Below are positions 37,626 through 46,818 of a stretch of DNA of 46,945 nucleotides, piece after piece (positions within the stretch are counted from its first letter, which is position 1; each line of letters starts with the position of its first letter). The stretch is taken from the NCBI GenBank assembly GCA_015655145.1, contig JAATFO010000145.1:1-46945 (forward strand). Reading direction: 5' to 3'. The DNA comes from Enterobacterales bacterium (GTDB lineage Bacteria > Pseudomonadota > Gammaproteobacteria > Enterobacterales > Enterobacteriaceae). The translations under genes and the position numbers were made by a program. Below the pieces are notes generated by a model. It made no database searches and was not told the origin of the DNA. It saw only the letters and a list, made by a program, of their open reading frames with translations.

Positions 37626-39688
37626 ATGGAATGCGGCTCCTCGCGCAATGATATCTTCGTTTCATGGGTTGTCGGTTTGTCGCTCTTCAGCGCCCGGTGA
37701 ATAACAAAAAAAGCCGATACCAGCATGGTTATCGCCACCAGCATGAAGAAGCCACAAAGTACGGCATTAATTTGGTTGCTAAATATGATGGTTTGCATAT
37801 CCGCAATTGTTTTCGCCGGGGCAATAATGACACCATCCGCGATACCTTGACTGAACTTATTGGCCTGAGCGAGAAAGCCGATGCTGGGTTTTTCATGGAA
37901 AATTTTCTGCCAGCCGGCGGTCATTGAGGTGATGAATAACCATGCCGTTGGCAAAATAGTGACCCAGGCATAGCGCTGTTTCTTCATTTTGAACAGGATC
38001 ACGGTACCAAGGATCAACGCCATTGAGGCGAGCATCTGGTTACCAATGCCAAACAATGGCCAGAGTGTATTGATTCCCCCAAGCGGGTCGACTACCCCTT
38101 GATAAACAAAGAAACCCCAACCCGCGACCGCCACGGTGGTCCCCGCCATATTGCCCAGCCAGGAACGGTTACTGGCCAGTGCCGGGACAACAGTGCCGAC
38201 CAAATCCTGCACCATAAAACGGCAGGCGCGGGTACCGGCATCAACGGCTGTCAGAATAAATAAGGCCTCAAACAGAATTGCGAAATGATACCAAAAAGCC
38301 ATCATTGCCCGGCTATTAATAATATCGCTAATAATATGCGCCATCCCGACGGCAAATGTCGGCGCGCCTCCGGCGCGTGATAATATAGAGTTTTCTCCTA
38401 CATCATGGGCAATGGCTGTTAATGCTTCCGGGGTAATGACAAACCCCCAGCCATTAATTGCCTGTGAGGCGCTTTCAACACTGCTGCCAATCAGGGCGAC
38501 AGGCGCGTTCATGGCAAAATAGACGCCAGGTTCGATAACCGAGGCACAAATTAACGCCATAATGGCAACAAAAGACTCCATCAACATGGCACCGTAACCA
38601 ATGAACCGAATATGGCTTTCACGTTCTACCAGTTTTGGCGTCGTGCCACTGGCAACCAATGCATGGAAACCTGAAATTGAGCCACAGGCAATGGTAATAA
38701 ATAAGAATGGGAAGAGTGCGCCCGAAAACACCGGACCGCTGCCATCAATAAAACGCGAAACCGCCGGCATTTTCATTTCCGGCATGGCAAACAAAATACC
38801 GATGGCCAGGCCGACGATCACGCCGATTTTGAGAAAGGTAGACAGGTAATCACGTGGCGCCAACAGCAACCAGACGGGCAGCACAGAGGCAATAAAACCA
38901 TAGACAACCAGTACCCAGGTTAACGTGGTGCCTGGTAGGGTAAAAAAGGGGCCCCAGTATGGATGTTGTGCAATATCGCCGCCGTAGACAATGGCTGCCA
39001 TCATCAGAACAAAACCAATGACAGACACTTCAGCAATTTTCCCCGGTCGCAGGAAGCGCATGTAGATCCCCATAAACAGGGCGATAGGAATGGTTGCGGC
39101 AATGGTAAACACTCCCCACGGACTGTTTGTCAACGCTTTGACGACAACCAGCGCCAGCGCGGAAAGAATAATGATCATTACCCCCAGCGCACCGAGCATG
39201 GTTACAACGCCGGCAAAAGAACCGAGCTCCTGTTTTGCCATTTCTCCCAGCGAACGCCCATCACGACGGGTGGAGATAAACAATACCAGGAAGTCCTGGA
39301 CTGCGCCGGCCAGCATAACGCCCACCAGAATCCAAATTGTGCCGGGTAAAAAACCCATTTGCGCGGCGAGAATAGGGCCAACCAGTGGGCCGGCACCGGC
39401 GATTGCGGCAAAGTGGTGGCCGAACAAAACCCATTTATTGGTCGGGACGTAATCCAGCCCGTCGTTATAGCGTTCAGCTGGCGTACGGCGGTTATCATCG
39501 AGTTCAAAAATATTTCGCGCAATAAACAAACTGTAGAAGCGATAAGCAATGCTGTAACAGGCAATGGCGGCAACCACCAGCCAGATCGCATTCACATGTT
39601 CGCCACGGCTCAGCGCCAGCATGCCGAAGGCAAATGCGCCAATCAACGCCACCACTAACCACAGAGCCCAGGTTTTGACATTTTTCAT
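37622..39688 (-). CDS. cstA: Carbon starvation protein CstA, peptide/pyruvate transporter
   Basis: Large inner-membrane transporter of the CstA family (peptide uptake on starvation in E. coli; pyruvate in related BtsT). It has 688 residues (E. coli 701; slightly shorter C-terminus). Hydrophobic throughout, about 16-18 helices. Family signatures: FGHHFAAIAGAGPLVGP, RDYLSTFLKIGVIVGLA, ACGSISGFHALVASGTTPK, DAGTRACRFMVQDL and VDPLGGINTLWPLFGIGNQ. The stretch TAGWQKIF and ANKFSQGIADG near the end resembles CstA more than BtsT. The location between osmB and rnb differs from E. coli, where yciT-yciR are here and cstA is far away. Confidence 0.95.
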   Translation of the reverse strand: MKNVKTWALWLVVALIGAFAFGMLALSRGEHVNAIWLVVAAIACYSIAYRFYSLFIARNIFELDDNRRTPAERYNDGLDYVPTNKWVLFGHHFAAIAGAGPLVGPILAAQMGFLPGTIWILVGVMLAGAVQDFLVLFISTRRDGRSLGEMAKQELGSFAGVVTMLGALGVMIIILSALALVVVKALTNSPWGVFTIAATIPIALFMGIYMRFLRPGKIAEVSVIGFVLMMAAIVYGGDIAQHPYWGPFFTLPGTTLTWVLVVYGFIASVLPVWLLLAPRDYLSTFLKIGVIVGLAIGILFAMPEMKMPAVSRFIDGSGPVFSGALFPFLFITIACGSISGFHALVASGTTPKLVERESHIRFIGYGAMLMESFVAIMALICASVIEPGVYFAMNAPVALIGSSVESASQAINGWGFVITPEALTAIAHDVGENSILSRAGGAPTFAVGMAHIISDIINSRAMMAFWYHFAILFEALFILTAVDAGTRACRFMVQDLVGTVVPALASNRSWLGNMAGTTVAVAGWGFFVYQGVVDPLGGINTLWPLFGIGNQMLASMALILGTVILFKMKKQRYAWVTILPTAWLFITSMTAGWQKIFHEKPSIGFLAQANKFSQGIADGVIIAPAKTIADMQTIIFSNQINAVLCGFFMLVAITMLVSAFFVIHRALKSDKPTTHETKISLREEPHSM

Positions 39689-39831
39689 GGCAAAATTCCT
39701 TGTTGAGTTCCAGAGAAGGAAAAAATCAGGTGAACAACAAGTTAAAAGTAATGTAATTATTTGTTAATGGTGGTTGATCAATGAAGAAGTGTGAACTGAG
39801 AGATGTTTTTAGTCGCGGGATTAAGAAGGAC

Positions 39832-39864
39832 AAAAATTTGCGGGATAACTATTCGTTATCCCGC
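39832..39864 (-). terminator. rnb terminator
   Basis: Perfect 10-bp stem GCGGGATAAC/GTTATCCCGC (39840-39849 with 39855-39864), loop TATTC. On the rnb strand it is followed by AAATTTTT. It lies 12 bp after the rnb stop. Confidence 0.85.
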
Positions 39865-39876
39865 GAGAAAACATGC

Positions 39877-41811
39877 TTAAGCAACAGGACGCGCGACGAT
39901 GCTGCGCGTTTCCATCCGCACTTCGGCAATGGTAACGTCAATCACATCACTGACGCGATAGACCACTTCACCTTTGATCTGCACGGTACCATTCTCCTGG
40001 CTGCAAACCAGTTCGTCACGTACTGCGTGCAGGAACGGTGCCGGAATAAAAGCAACCGCGCCGTTTTCCAGCAGCCGAACTCGCATACCACCACGAGAAA
40101 TGTCAATGATCTCAGCCTGAAAACGGTTATTGCTGTTGACCATTTTTTCCAGGAAACGAGCATACAACCAGTCACCGACATCGCGCTCCGCCATGCGATT
40201 GAGGCGGCGACGCTCACTCATTTTTAGCGTGATTTCATCCTGTGGACGCGCAATATCATCACCACGGATAATCGCTTTTAACAGACGGTGGTTGATCATA
40301 TCGCCGTATTTACGGATGGGGGATGTCCAGGTGGCGTAGGCCTCAAGGCCCAAACCGAAGTGTGGACCCGGTGTGGTGCTGATTTCCGCAAACGACTGAA
40401 AACGCCGGATACGGCTATCAAGAAACTGAGTAGGGCGCGCATCCAGTTCACGGCGCAGGGTACGGAAACCATCCAGTGTGGTGATCGCGGTTGGATCAAC
40501 GGTAACGCCATTATTCGCCAGCACAGCGGCGGCCAGCTCGGCATTGGCGGCGTCAAATCCAGCGTGGACATTGTAAATGCCAAAGCCCAGACGGTCGCGC
40601 AGTACCTGCGCAGCGCAGATATTCGCGGTGATCATGGCTTCTTCAACAATGCGATTAGCAATACGCCGTGGATCGGCAATGATATCCAGAACTTCGCCTT
40701 TTTCACCTAACAGGAAACGGTAATCAGGGCGTTCTTTAAACACCAGCGCGTGGGTTTGCCGCCATTCAGTACGTGCCAGACACAGACGATGCAACAATTT
40801 TAGTTGCTCGGCTATGGTGTCAGATTCTGGTTGCCAGTCACCGCTATTTTCCAGCCAGTCGGAGACGTTGTCATAAACTAACTTCGCTTTCGATTCGATC
40901 CAGGCGGCAAAAAAGTGCACATCATCTGCCAGTGAACCGTCACGGGCGACAGTGACACGGCAGGCCAGAACCGGACGGCGGACACAGGGTCGCAGCGAAC
41001 AGACGTCATCAGAAAGTTCACGTGGCAGCATCGGGATATTAAAGCCCGGCAGATAATTGGTGAATGCGCGTTCAGCGGCGATGGCATCCAGTTCACTGCC
41101 CGGTGCGACATATGCGGTGGGGTCGGCAATCGCCACTGTCAAACGCAATGTGCCTTCCGGCGTTTCCTCCACGAACAGCGCATCATCCATATCTTCTGTG
41201 CTGGCGCTATCGATGGTAACAAATGGCTGGGCGCTAAGATCTTCACGCGTCAGTTTTTCATCCAGCATGTCACTGAAAACGGCTTGCGGGGCTTCACGTT
41301 CCAGATTATGACGTGACAATGTCACCCACCACGGAGCCAGAGGATCGTCACTGTGGGTGATGAAATCAGTCAGTTCAGCATAAAAACCACGGTCGCCTTT
41401 CAGCGGATGACGGCGCATTTCTGCTACTGCCCAGTCACCGGTCTGAAAATCATGCTGGAGATGACGTTCCGGACGACAGAGAATCGCTTCTTTTATCAAC
41501 GGGTGATCGGGCACAATGGATAAACGGTCTTCTTTCTTTTGAATACGTCCGACAAAGCGGGTAAGAAAGGGATCAATCAGTTTTTCCGGCTCGGCAATTT
41601 CACGATCTTTATCGGTTTGCAATACGGCCACAATGCGATCGCCATGCATCACTTTTTTCATTTGTGGCGGCGGAATGAAGTAACTTTTCTGTGCATCGAC
41701 CTCTAAAAAGCCGAAACCTTTTTCGGTACCTTTAACCACACCTTCAACACGCGGCGTCTGGGAGTGGAGCTTCTCTTTAAGCTGCGCGAGCAGCGGGTTA
41801 TCCTGGAACAT
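39877..41811 (-). CDS. rnb: Exoribonuclease II
   Basis: Processive 3'-to-5' hydrolytic exoribonuclease of the RNB family. It has 644 residues, identical in length to E. coli RNase II. Two N-terminal cold-shock domains (about 1-170), the RNB catalytic domain (about 190-520) with the acidic cluster in [20 protein letters not shown] (Asp201, 207, 209, 210 equivalents), then a C-terminal S1 domain (about 560-644). The family motifs [10 protein letters not shown] and [15 protein letters not shown] are present. Followed by a strong terminator. Confidence 0.97.
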   Translation of the reverse strand: MFQDNPLLAQLKEKLHSQTPRVEGVVKGTEKGFGFLEVDAQKSYFIPPPQMKKVMHGDRIVAVLQTDKDREIAEPEKLIDPFLTRFVGRIQKKEDRLSIVPDHPLIKEAILCRPERHLQHDFQTGDWAVAEMRRHPLKGDRGFYAELTDFITHSDDPLAPWWVTLSRHNLEREAPQAVFSDMLDEKLTREDLSAQPFVTIDSASTEDMDDALFVEETPEGTLRLTVAIADPTAYVAPGSELDAIAAERAFTNYLPGFNIPMLPRELSDDVCSLRPCVRRPVLACRVTVARDGSLADDVHFFAAWIESKAKLVYDNVSDWLENSGDWQPESDTIAEQLKLLHRLCLARTEWRQTHALVFKERPDYRFLLGEKGEVLDIIADPRRIANRIVEEAMITANICAAQVLRDRLGFGIYNVHAGFDAANAELAAAVLANNGVTVDPTAITTLDGFRTLRRELDARPTQFLDSRIRRFQSFAEISTTPGPHFGLGLEAYATWTSPIRKYGDMINHRLLKAIIRGDDIARPQDEITLKMSERRRLNRMAERDVGDWLYARFLEKMVNSNNRFQAEIIDISRGGMRVRLLENGAVAFIPAPFLHAVRDELVCSQENGTVQIKGEVVYRVSDVIDVTIAEVRMETRSIVARPVA

Positions 41812-41891
41812 AGTTAAGTTATTTTCGTGGCCTAAGCGCGGCAGGCAGTTCTACGCGATTTACCGCCTTGCAGCAAGGTTAAATAAACGGA

Positions 41892-41915
41892 AAAAGCCGG
41901 ACGTATCCGGCTTTT
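41892..41915 (-). terminator. Terminator of the YdeP-like oxidoreductase gene
   Basis: Perfect 10-bp stem AAAAGCCGGA/TCCGGCTTTT (41892-41901 with 41906-41915) with loop CGTA. On the minus strand it ends in TTTTT. It lies 19 bp after the stop and upstream of rnb, isolating rnb from read-through. Confidence 0.85.
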
Positions 41916-41934
41916 CACAGGGACAGCTACTGTA

Positions 41935-44241
41935 TCAGGCTATGCGCTGGCTGACTACCTCTGACGACAGCGAAATCTTCACCGGGATTGATTTGGAGGT
42001 CGGTGTGCCACTGATGTCGCCAAAGCTGGAAAGCGGTACCAACGGGTTGGTTTCAGGGTAGTAGGCGGCAAGATTACCGCGTGGAATATTATAAGGCACC
42101 AGCTTAAAACCCGACACTATCCGGGTGATGCCATCATTCCACAACGTTTCAATATCGACATTCTGTCCCGCCGTTAACCCCAACGCGTCGATATCTTCCG
42201 GGTTAATAAATAACACTTCGCGTTGACCGTACACGCCACGATAACGGTCATCAAGACCATAAATCGTGGTGTTGTACTGGTCATGTGAGCGTAAAGTTTG
42301 CAAGGTAAACGGCGCTTCATCACTCACTGATGATGGGAACAGCGAAGCAGGCAGTGAGGCGTCACTAAATTGTGCTTTATTGTGCAGCGTGTTGAAACGC
42401 AACTCAGCGGCGGCGTTGCCGAGATAAAATCCGCCAGGCTGCTCGCATTTTTTATTAAAGTCGGCAAAGCCTGGGATGGTGGCGGCAATATGATCGCGTA
42501 TTTTGTCGTAATTACTGGCCAAATCCAGCCAGTCGACTTTAACTTTGCCAAGCACGGCATCCGCAATGCCCGCGACAATCGCTGTTTCCGAGCGTTGAGT
42601 TTCCGCCAGTGGTTTGCCCACCCCTTCAGAGGCATGGACCATACTGAAAGAGTCTTCCACCGTGACATACTGTGAACCGCTTGCCTGCATATCTTGCTCG
42701 GTGCGGCCTAATGTTGGCAGAATTAATCCATCGTGACCCGGTACCAAATGGCTGCGGTTCAGTTTGGTGCTAATATGCACAGTTAAACCACAACGGCTCA
42801 GGGCTTCTTCTGCTCGAGGGCTGTCCGGCGCTGCGGCTGCCAGGTTGCCGCCCAGCGCAATCAATACTTTGATTTCATCGCGCAGCATTGCTTCCAAAGC
42901 CGCTACTGTATTGTGCCCATGTTCGCGCGGCGGTTCGAAAGCGAAGTGGGCACCCAGCGCATCAAGAAAGGGTTTCGCTGGTTTTTCGTCAATACCCATT
43001 GTGCGGTTACCCTGCACGTTACTGTGACCCCGGACCGGACATAAACCTGCGCCTTGTTTGCCCAGTTGACCAAACAGTAACTGTAAGTTCACGATTTCAC
43101 GCACGCTATCAACGGAATGTTTGTGTTGCGTAATACCCATCGCCCAGGTGCAAATCACCCGTTCTGCACGTTGATAAATATCGGCGGCTTCACGTAACTG
43201 TGTTTCGCTCAAGCCCGATTGATGCTCAATTAATGACCATTCCGTCGCGTCTACGGCGGCGAGATAAGCGTCAACGCCTTCGGTATTAGCGCTGATAAAC
43301 GCCTCGTCAAACAGGCCCTTTTCCCCGGCGGCAATACGCTGACGATGGGTTTCTGTCAGTGCTTTGACCATCCCGCGAATGGCGGCCATATCACCACCAA
43401 GCTTTGGTTGATAATAAGTAGAACTGATGGTGCCGGCTTTTGAGGTAACGACTTCCAGTGGTTTTTGCGGATCGGCAAAGCGTTCCAGTCCACGTTCACG
43501 CAGCGTATTAAAGGTGACGATGCTGGCGCCGCGATCAGCCGCATGCCGCAAGCTGTGGAGCATGCGCGGATGGTTGGTTCCAGGGTTTTGCCCAAAGACA
43601 AAAATCGCGTCGGCGTGATCAAAATCATTAAGATGGATGGTTCCTTTACCCACACCGATACTGCGTTTTAGCCCCGAACCACTGGCTTCATGGCACATAT
43701 TGGAGCAATCAGGAAAGTTATTCGTGCCGAACATGCGCCCAAACAATTGATAGAGCCACGAAGCTTCGTTACTGGCCCGGCCTGAGGTATACAGCTCTAT
43801 CTGGTTTGGGTTATCCATGGCGTGGATATGTTTGGCGATCAGCGCAAAGGCATCATCCCAGCTAACAGGCTCATAGTGGTCAGTCGCTGGATTATAGCGC
43901 AATGGCTCAGTCAGGCGGCCCTGATACTCAAGAAAGTAGTTACTCTGTTGATAGAGGGCACTCACGGTGTGGTTGGCAAAGAATTCGGCATCAACAAAAC
44001 GGCGGGTTGCTTCCCAGGTAACGGCTTTGGCGCCGTTTTCACAGAAACTGAAGGTGCTCTTGTTATCATCACCCCATGCGCAACCGGGACAATCAAAGCC
44101 TTTGGCTTTATTCATGCGCAACAGATTGCGCATATTCTTCAGCGCTTGTTTGCTGTCAAAAACGAAACGAGTTGTAGACTCAAGCGCACCCCAGCCACCT
44201 GCAGCAGCCTGGTAGGGTTTAATTTGCGATTTAAATTTCAT
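41935..44241 (-). CDS. FdhF/YdeP-family molybdopterin oxidoreductase
   Basis: Large molybdopterin-dinucleotide oxidoreductase of the YdeP (formate dehydrogenase alpha-like) family, 768 residues (E. coli YdeP 759). E. coli ydeP takes part in acid resistance, but the substrate of the family is not established. The N-terminus has GGWGALEST and the two-Cys motif GFDCPGCAW (about residues 49-57), in place of the four-Cys cluster site of classical FdhF. Further blocks are EFYTSGR-like ELYTSGRASNEASWLYQ, NNFPDCSNMCHEASG, RGHSNVQGNRTMGI and TLRSHDQYNTTIYGLDDRYRGV. Divergent from a LysR gene with a dyad between, so regulation by it is likely. Confidence 0.9.
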   Translation of the reverse strand: MKFKSQIKPYQAAAGGWGALESTTRFVFDSKQALKNMRNLLRMNKAKGFDCPGCAWGDDNKSTFSFCENGAKAVTWEATRRFVDAEFFANHTVSALYQQSNYFLEYQGRLTEPLRYNPATDHYEPVSWDDAFALIAKHIHAMDNPNQIELYTSGRASNEASWLYQLFGRMFGTNNFPDCSNMCHEASGSGLKRSIGVGKGTIHLNDFDHADAIFVFGQNPGTNHPRMLHSLRHAADRGASIVTFNTLRERGLERFADPQKPLEVVTSKAGTISSTYYQPKLGGDMAAIRGMVKALTETHRQRIAAGEKGLFDEAFISANTEGVDAYLAAVDATEWSLIEHQSGLSETQLREAADIYQRAERVICTWAMGITQHKHSVDSVREIVNLQLLFGQLGKQGAGLCPVRGHSNVQGNRTMGIDEKPAKPFLDALGAHFAFEPPREHGHNTVAALEAMLRDEIKVLIALGGNLAAAAPDSPRAEEALSRCGLTVHISTKLNRSHLVPGHDGLILPTLGRTEQDMQASGSQYVTVEDSFSMVHASEGVGKPLAETQRSETAIVAGIADAVLGKVKVDWLDLASNYDKIRDHIAATIPGFADFNKKCEQPGGFYLGNAAAELRFNTLHNKAQFSDASLPASLFPSSVSDEAPFTLQTLRSHDQYNTTIYGLDDRYRGVYGQREVLFINPEDIDALGLTAGQNVDIETLWNDGITRIVSGFKLVPYNIPRGNLAAYYPETNPLVPLSSFGDISGTPTSKSIPVKISLSSEVVSQRIA

Positions 44242-44561
44242 AACAACTACAGGCCTGTTTGTTTATTAGATGTTAAAAAAACATTGCTTCTTTGAGGGAA
44301 TTTTGCGATGAGGTAAAAAAATTGTCTAATTGATTAATGTGATGGTGCGATAGATGTTATCTATCGCCAAGTGGCGCTATTTTTTGTCGGAGCCAGATGA
44401 TATCTAACCAGAAAAACACCGGACTGAAAAAGCGATGCTGCAGGACGATGTTCGCGGAAATCATGGTGTGAATGACGTTGCCTGATGTTGTTTGGACGGC
44501 GGCATCCGAATTGTTTTTTACATGTTACACTGTTTCCCTCTCTTCCCTGGTGTGCAATTCG
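44242..44561. other. Divergent region between the oxidoreductase and LysR genes
   Basis: 320 bp with no gene. The main structure is the dyad at 44347-44367 (listed separately). A second GGCGCTATTTTTTG stretch lies just right of it. The LysR start codon (44562) has no strong ribosome binding site; upstream in-frame triplets from 44472 lack similarity to the family. Each gene probably has a promoter here, but no hexamer pair is convincing. Confidence 0.5.
44347..44367. promoter_or_regulatory. LysR-type T-N11-A dyad operator
   Basis: Perfect 9-bp inverted repeat GCGATAGAT-GTT-ATCTATCGC. Inside it T(44351) and A(44363) are separated by 11 bases, the T-N11-A signature of LysR-type sites, with the ATC/GAT flanks. 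It lies 106 bp upstream of the oxidoreductase start and about 195 bp from the LysR gene, the usual place for a recognition site in a divergent pair. Confidence 0.6.
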
Positions 44562-45467
44562 ATGGACATTAAACAGTTAATCTACCTGTGCAATCTTGAG
44601 CGCGAACGTCATTTCGGCCGGGCGGCTGAAGCCAGTTTCGTCAGTCAACCGACGCTCTCCATGCGGTTGAAAAACCTTGAACGTGAACTGGGTTTATCGT
44701 TGATCAATCGCAGCAATAACTTTGATGGCTTTACGGCGGAAGGGGAACGCGTACTCGCCTGGGCGCGGGAAATCGTCTCTGTCTATCAGGGGCTCAAACT
44801 GGAAGTTGAATCACTGAAACATGACGTCAACGGTACTCTGCGGATTGGCGTGGTGCCCCAATGCAGTATTTCATTGCCGCAGTTGCTGAAAAGTGTCCAT
44901 GAGCGTTATCCACAACTGGATTATCGGGTTACGGTGCTGAGTGCCGATCAATTGCTGGAGGCGCTGAACAGCCATACAGTAGATGCCGGTATCGGTTTTT
45001 TTGAACTGGCGACATTGCGTGAGCTGCACTTTCAGGCCGAGGTGTTGGAAAATAATGGCATTGAGCTGGTTTACCATCCCGACTATTTTCCGCTACTGGA
45101 CGATAAGATCTCACTGACGCTGAGTGATGTGGCGGCACTCCCGCTGTGTCTGGCCGAACCGACGCGTTATTTCCGCCGTTACCTTGACGCCTGTTTCCGC
45201 GAGGCGGGATTATCGTTGCGTGTGATCCTCGAAAGTACCACGGTTTTCCAGTTGGTGCAGGGCGTTCAGGTGGGGTTAGGCTGTTTAATTGCGCCAACGG
45301 GGCATTTGATCCCGGCAATGACGCCGGAGTTGCATCGCCGAACTATCGACATCCCCCCGATGCCCCGCCAAGGTGCGGTGGTGATTGCAGCCCCCAGCCG
45401 TGCAACGCCGCTGTCTCAGCACTTCTTTGATGAAGTGAAACGCAGTCTGAGCCATGAGCGCCAGTAA
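44562..45467 (+). CDS. LysR-family transcriptional regulator
   Basis: LysR-type regulator of 301 residues. The N-terminal winged helix-turn-helix (about 1-60) reads MDIKQLIYLCNLERERHFGRAAEASFVSQPTLSMRLKNLE. The effector domain (about 90-295) contains GTLRIGVVPQCS, VQVGLGCLIAPTGHL. The ATG at 44562 is chosen as the typical LysR N-terminus. The effector is unknown. It is not OxyR: I see no conserved CGT-type redox cysteine pair in the expected region, although Cys residues occur. It is divergent from the YdeP-like gene and convergent with the CMD-domain gene. Regulation of the oxidoreductase is inferred. Confidence 0.88.
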   Translation: MDIKQLIYLCNLERERHFGRAAEASFVSQPTLSMRLKNLERELGLSLINRSNNFDGFTAEGERVLAWAREIVSVYQGLKLEVESLKHDVNGTLRIGVVPQCSISLPQLLKSVHERYPQLDYRVTVLSADQLLEALNSHTVDAGIGFFELATLRELHFQAEVLENNGIELVYHPDYFPLLDDKISLTLSDVAALPLCLAEPTRYFRRYLDACFREAGLSLRVILESTTVFQLVQGVQVGLGCLIAPTGHLIPAMTPELHRRTIDIPPMPRQGAVVIAAPSRATPLSQHFFDEVKRSLSHERQ

Positions 45468-45501
45468 GCAAAAGATCGCGGAATTCCACGATCTATATTG
45501 A

Positions 45502-46668
45502 TTAAGCGCGTGGCTTAATGACGCGGGTTCCCAGCGTTTGCATAATACGATTGCTCCAGTTCGCGAGAGCAACATGTTGGATAAGTCTGAGCAGTGCCAG
45601 CTGTGAAAAGCCATGTTCTTGTAAGGGTTGCAGATGGTGCGTGCTGAACTGCGTCGGGGAACGGGTCAATGCCGCCGCCAGTTGGATAACCGCGTGTTCA
45701 GGTGAATCCTGCCCGGTTTTCTCCAGGGCATCATTAATACTGCGCGATAACGCCTGACTGAATTCACCGTCATAATGATAAAAACAGCTGGCACTGCCGT
45801 TGATACGTGCACTGACCGCTGCCGCCAGGGCATGATGCTCGCCGGGCGGTGGGTTATCCAATGTGGCTAACAACGACACCCAGCCAGAAAGCGTGCTGGC
45901 GTCATGGGCCAGTAACCCTGCGGCGGGTTGCAGTGTTCGCAGTGACTGGCAGGAGGCTAGCGCATCCAGTTGCGCGCTACTGGCGTAACGCAGCTCCAGT
46001 TGTGGCAGTTGCGGTTGCCATTCAGGCGCAGCAACAAATTGTTCTCCCGGTGCGTCAGGCGGGACAGTGAGACCCGGAATGACACGATTCGGTAAGCCAA
46101 TTAATGCCTGGATGCCGGCAACAATGCGGGACTGGTAGCTGACATAACCAATAATCTGGCTAAACGTAACGATATCGGGCGTGGTAAGGCCAACTTCATC
46201 AAGGCTGTAGACTGCCGCGGCATCAATCAGACTCGGCTGACAGGACAATTGTCGGGCATATTGCGTGATCTCGGTCAGACGGTTATTACTTTCTCGGGAC
46301 GAGTCCGGGCCCGGCAACGGATTGAGGCGCGCGGCATAATGGTCGCATAATCGTTGCACGCCCGCAGATTGTGCCACTGTCAGGGCCGTGCTGAGCCGAT
46401 CATACAGAGTCAGTGTCTGAGTGAGCGATGTCTTCAAATTGTTAGGAAAAAAAAGCGCATATAGATCACGCGCTGCCTGCAAGGCCGTGTGTTGGTAGCG
46501 CTGTAGCACGGGTTTCAGTACGTCTCCGGCTTGTTGTTGCAATCCTAACAAAAAACGGTCTTCAATCTCAGCGGCTTCGGGAACCTGCGACGGTATTTGC
46601 TCAGCACAGAGACTGGATTGTGTTTCATGATACCAGTGGCTGTTGCCGGGGTAACGGCGTTGTTCCAT
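45502..46668 (-). CDS. CMD/alkylhydroperoxidase-like domain protein
   Basis: 388-residue protein that appears to join two AhpD/carboxymuconolactone decarboxylase-type domains. The N-terminal part (about 35-195) has DRLSTALTVAQSAGVQRLCDHY and VGLTTPDIVTFSQIIGYVSYQSRIVAGIQAL, like CMD-domain proteins of the Avi_7170 type. The C-terminal part (about 225-375) resembles the Avi_7169-type peroxidase domain with AAAVSARINGSASCFYHY. The usual CxxC of AhpD-type enzymes is reduced to SASC, with Ser294 in place of the first Cys and Cys297 kept (counted from the ATG at 46674). The ATG at 46668 fits AAGGA spacing better. The substrate is unknown. Confidence 0.7.
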   Translation of the reverse strand: MEQRRYPGNSHWYHETQSSLCAEQIPSQVPEAAEIEDRFLLGLQQQAGDVLKPVLQRYQHTALQAARDLYALFFPNNLKTSLTQTLTLYDRLSTALTVAQSAGVQRLCDHYAARLNPLPGPDSSRESNNRLTEITQYARQLSCQPSLIDAAAVYSLDEVGLTTPDIVTFSQIIGYVSYQSRIVAGIQALIGLPNRVIPGLTVPPDAPGEQFVAAPEWQPQLPQLELRYASSAQLDALASCQSLRTLQPAAGLLAHDASTLSGWVSLLATLDNPPPGEHHALAAAVSARINGSASCFYHYDGEFSQALSRSINDALEKTGQDSPEHAVIQLAAALTRSPTQFSTHHLQPLQEHGFSQLALLRLIQHVALANWSNRIMQTLGTRVIKPRA

Positions 46669-46818
46669 GGTCATTCCTTTTACATGTTAATTGACCCGAA
46701 CATACAGCAGTTAACAGCAGAAGAGGCGGATGTACCGGGCCTGAATGGCAGCACTATCCTGACTGATGGGCGAGTGTGAATAAAAGATTGTTCAGTGCTA
46801 ATTAATAGCGGGAAGTTC

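Noticed and set aside
45468..45501. AGATCG…CGATCT hairpin between the LysR and CMD genes
   Set aside because: The stem is interrupted by a mismatch and neither strand has a T-run; too weak to call a terminator.
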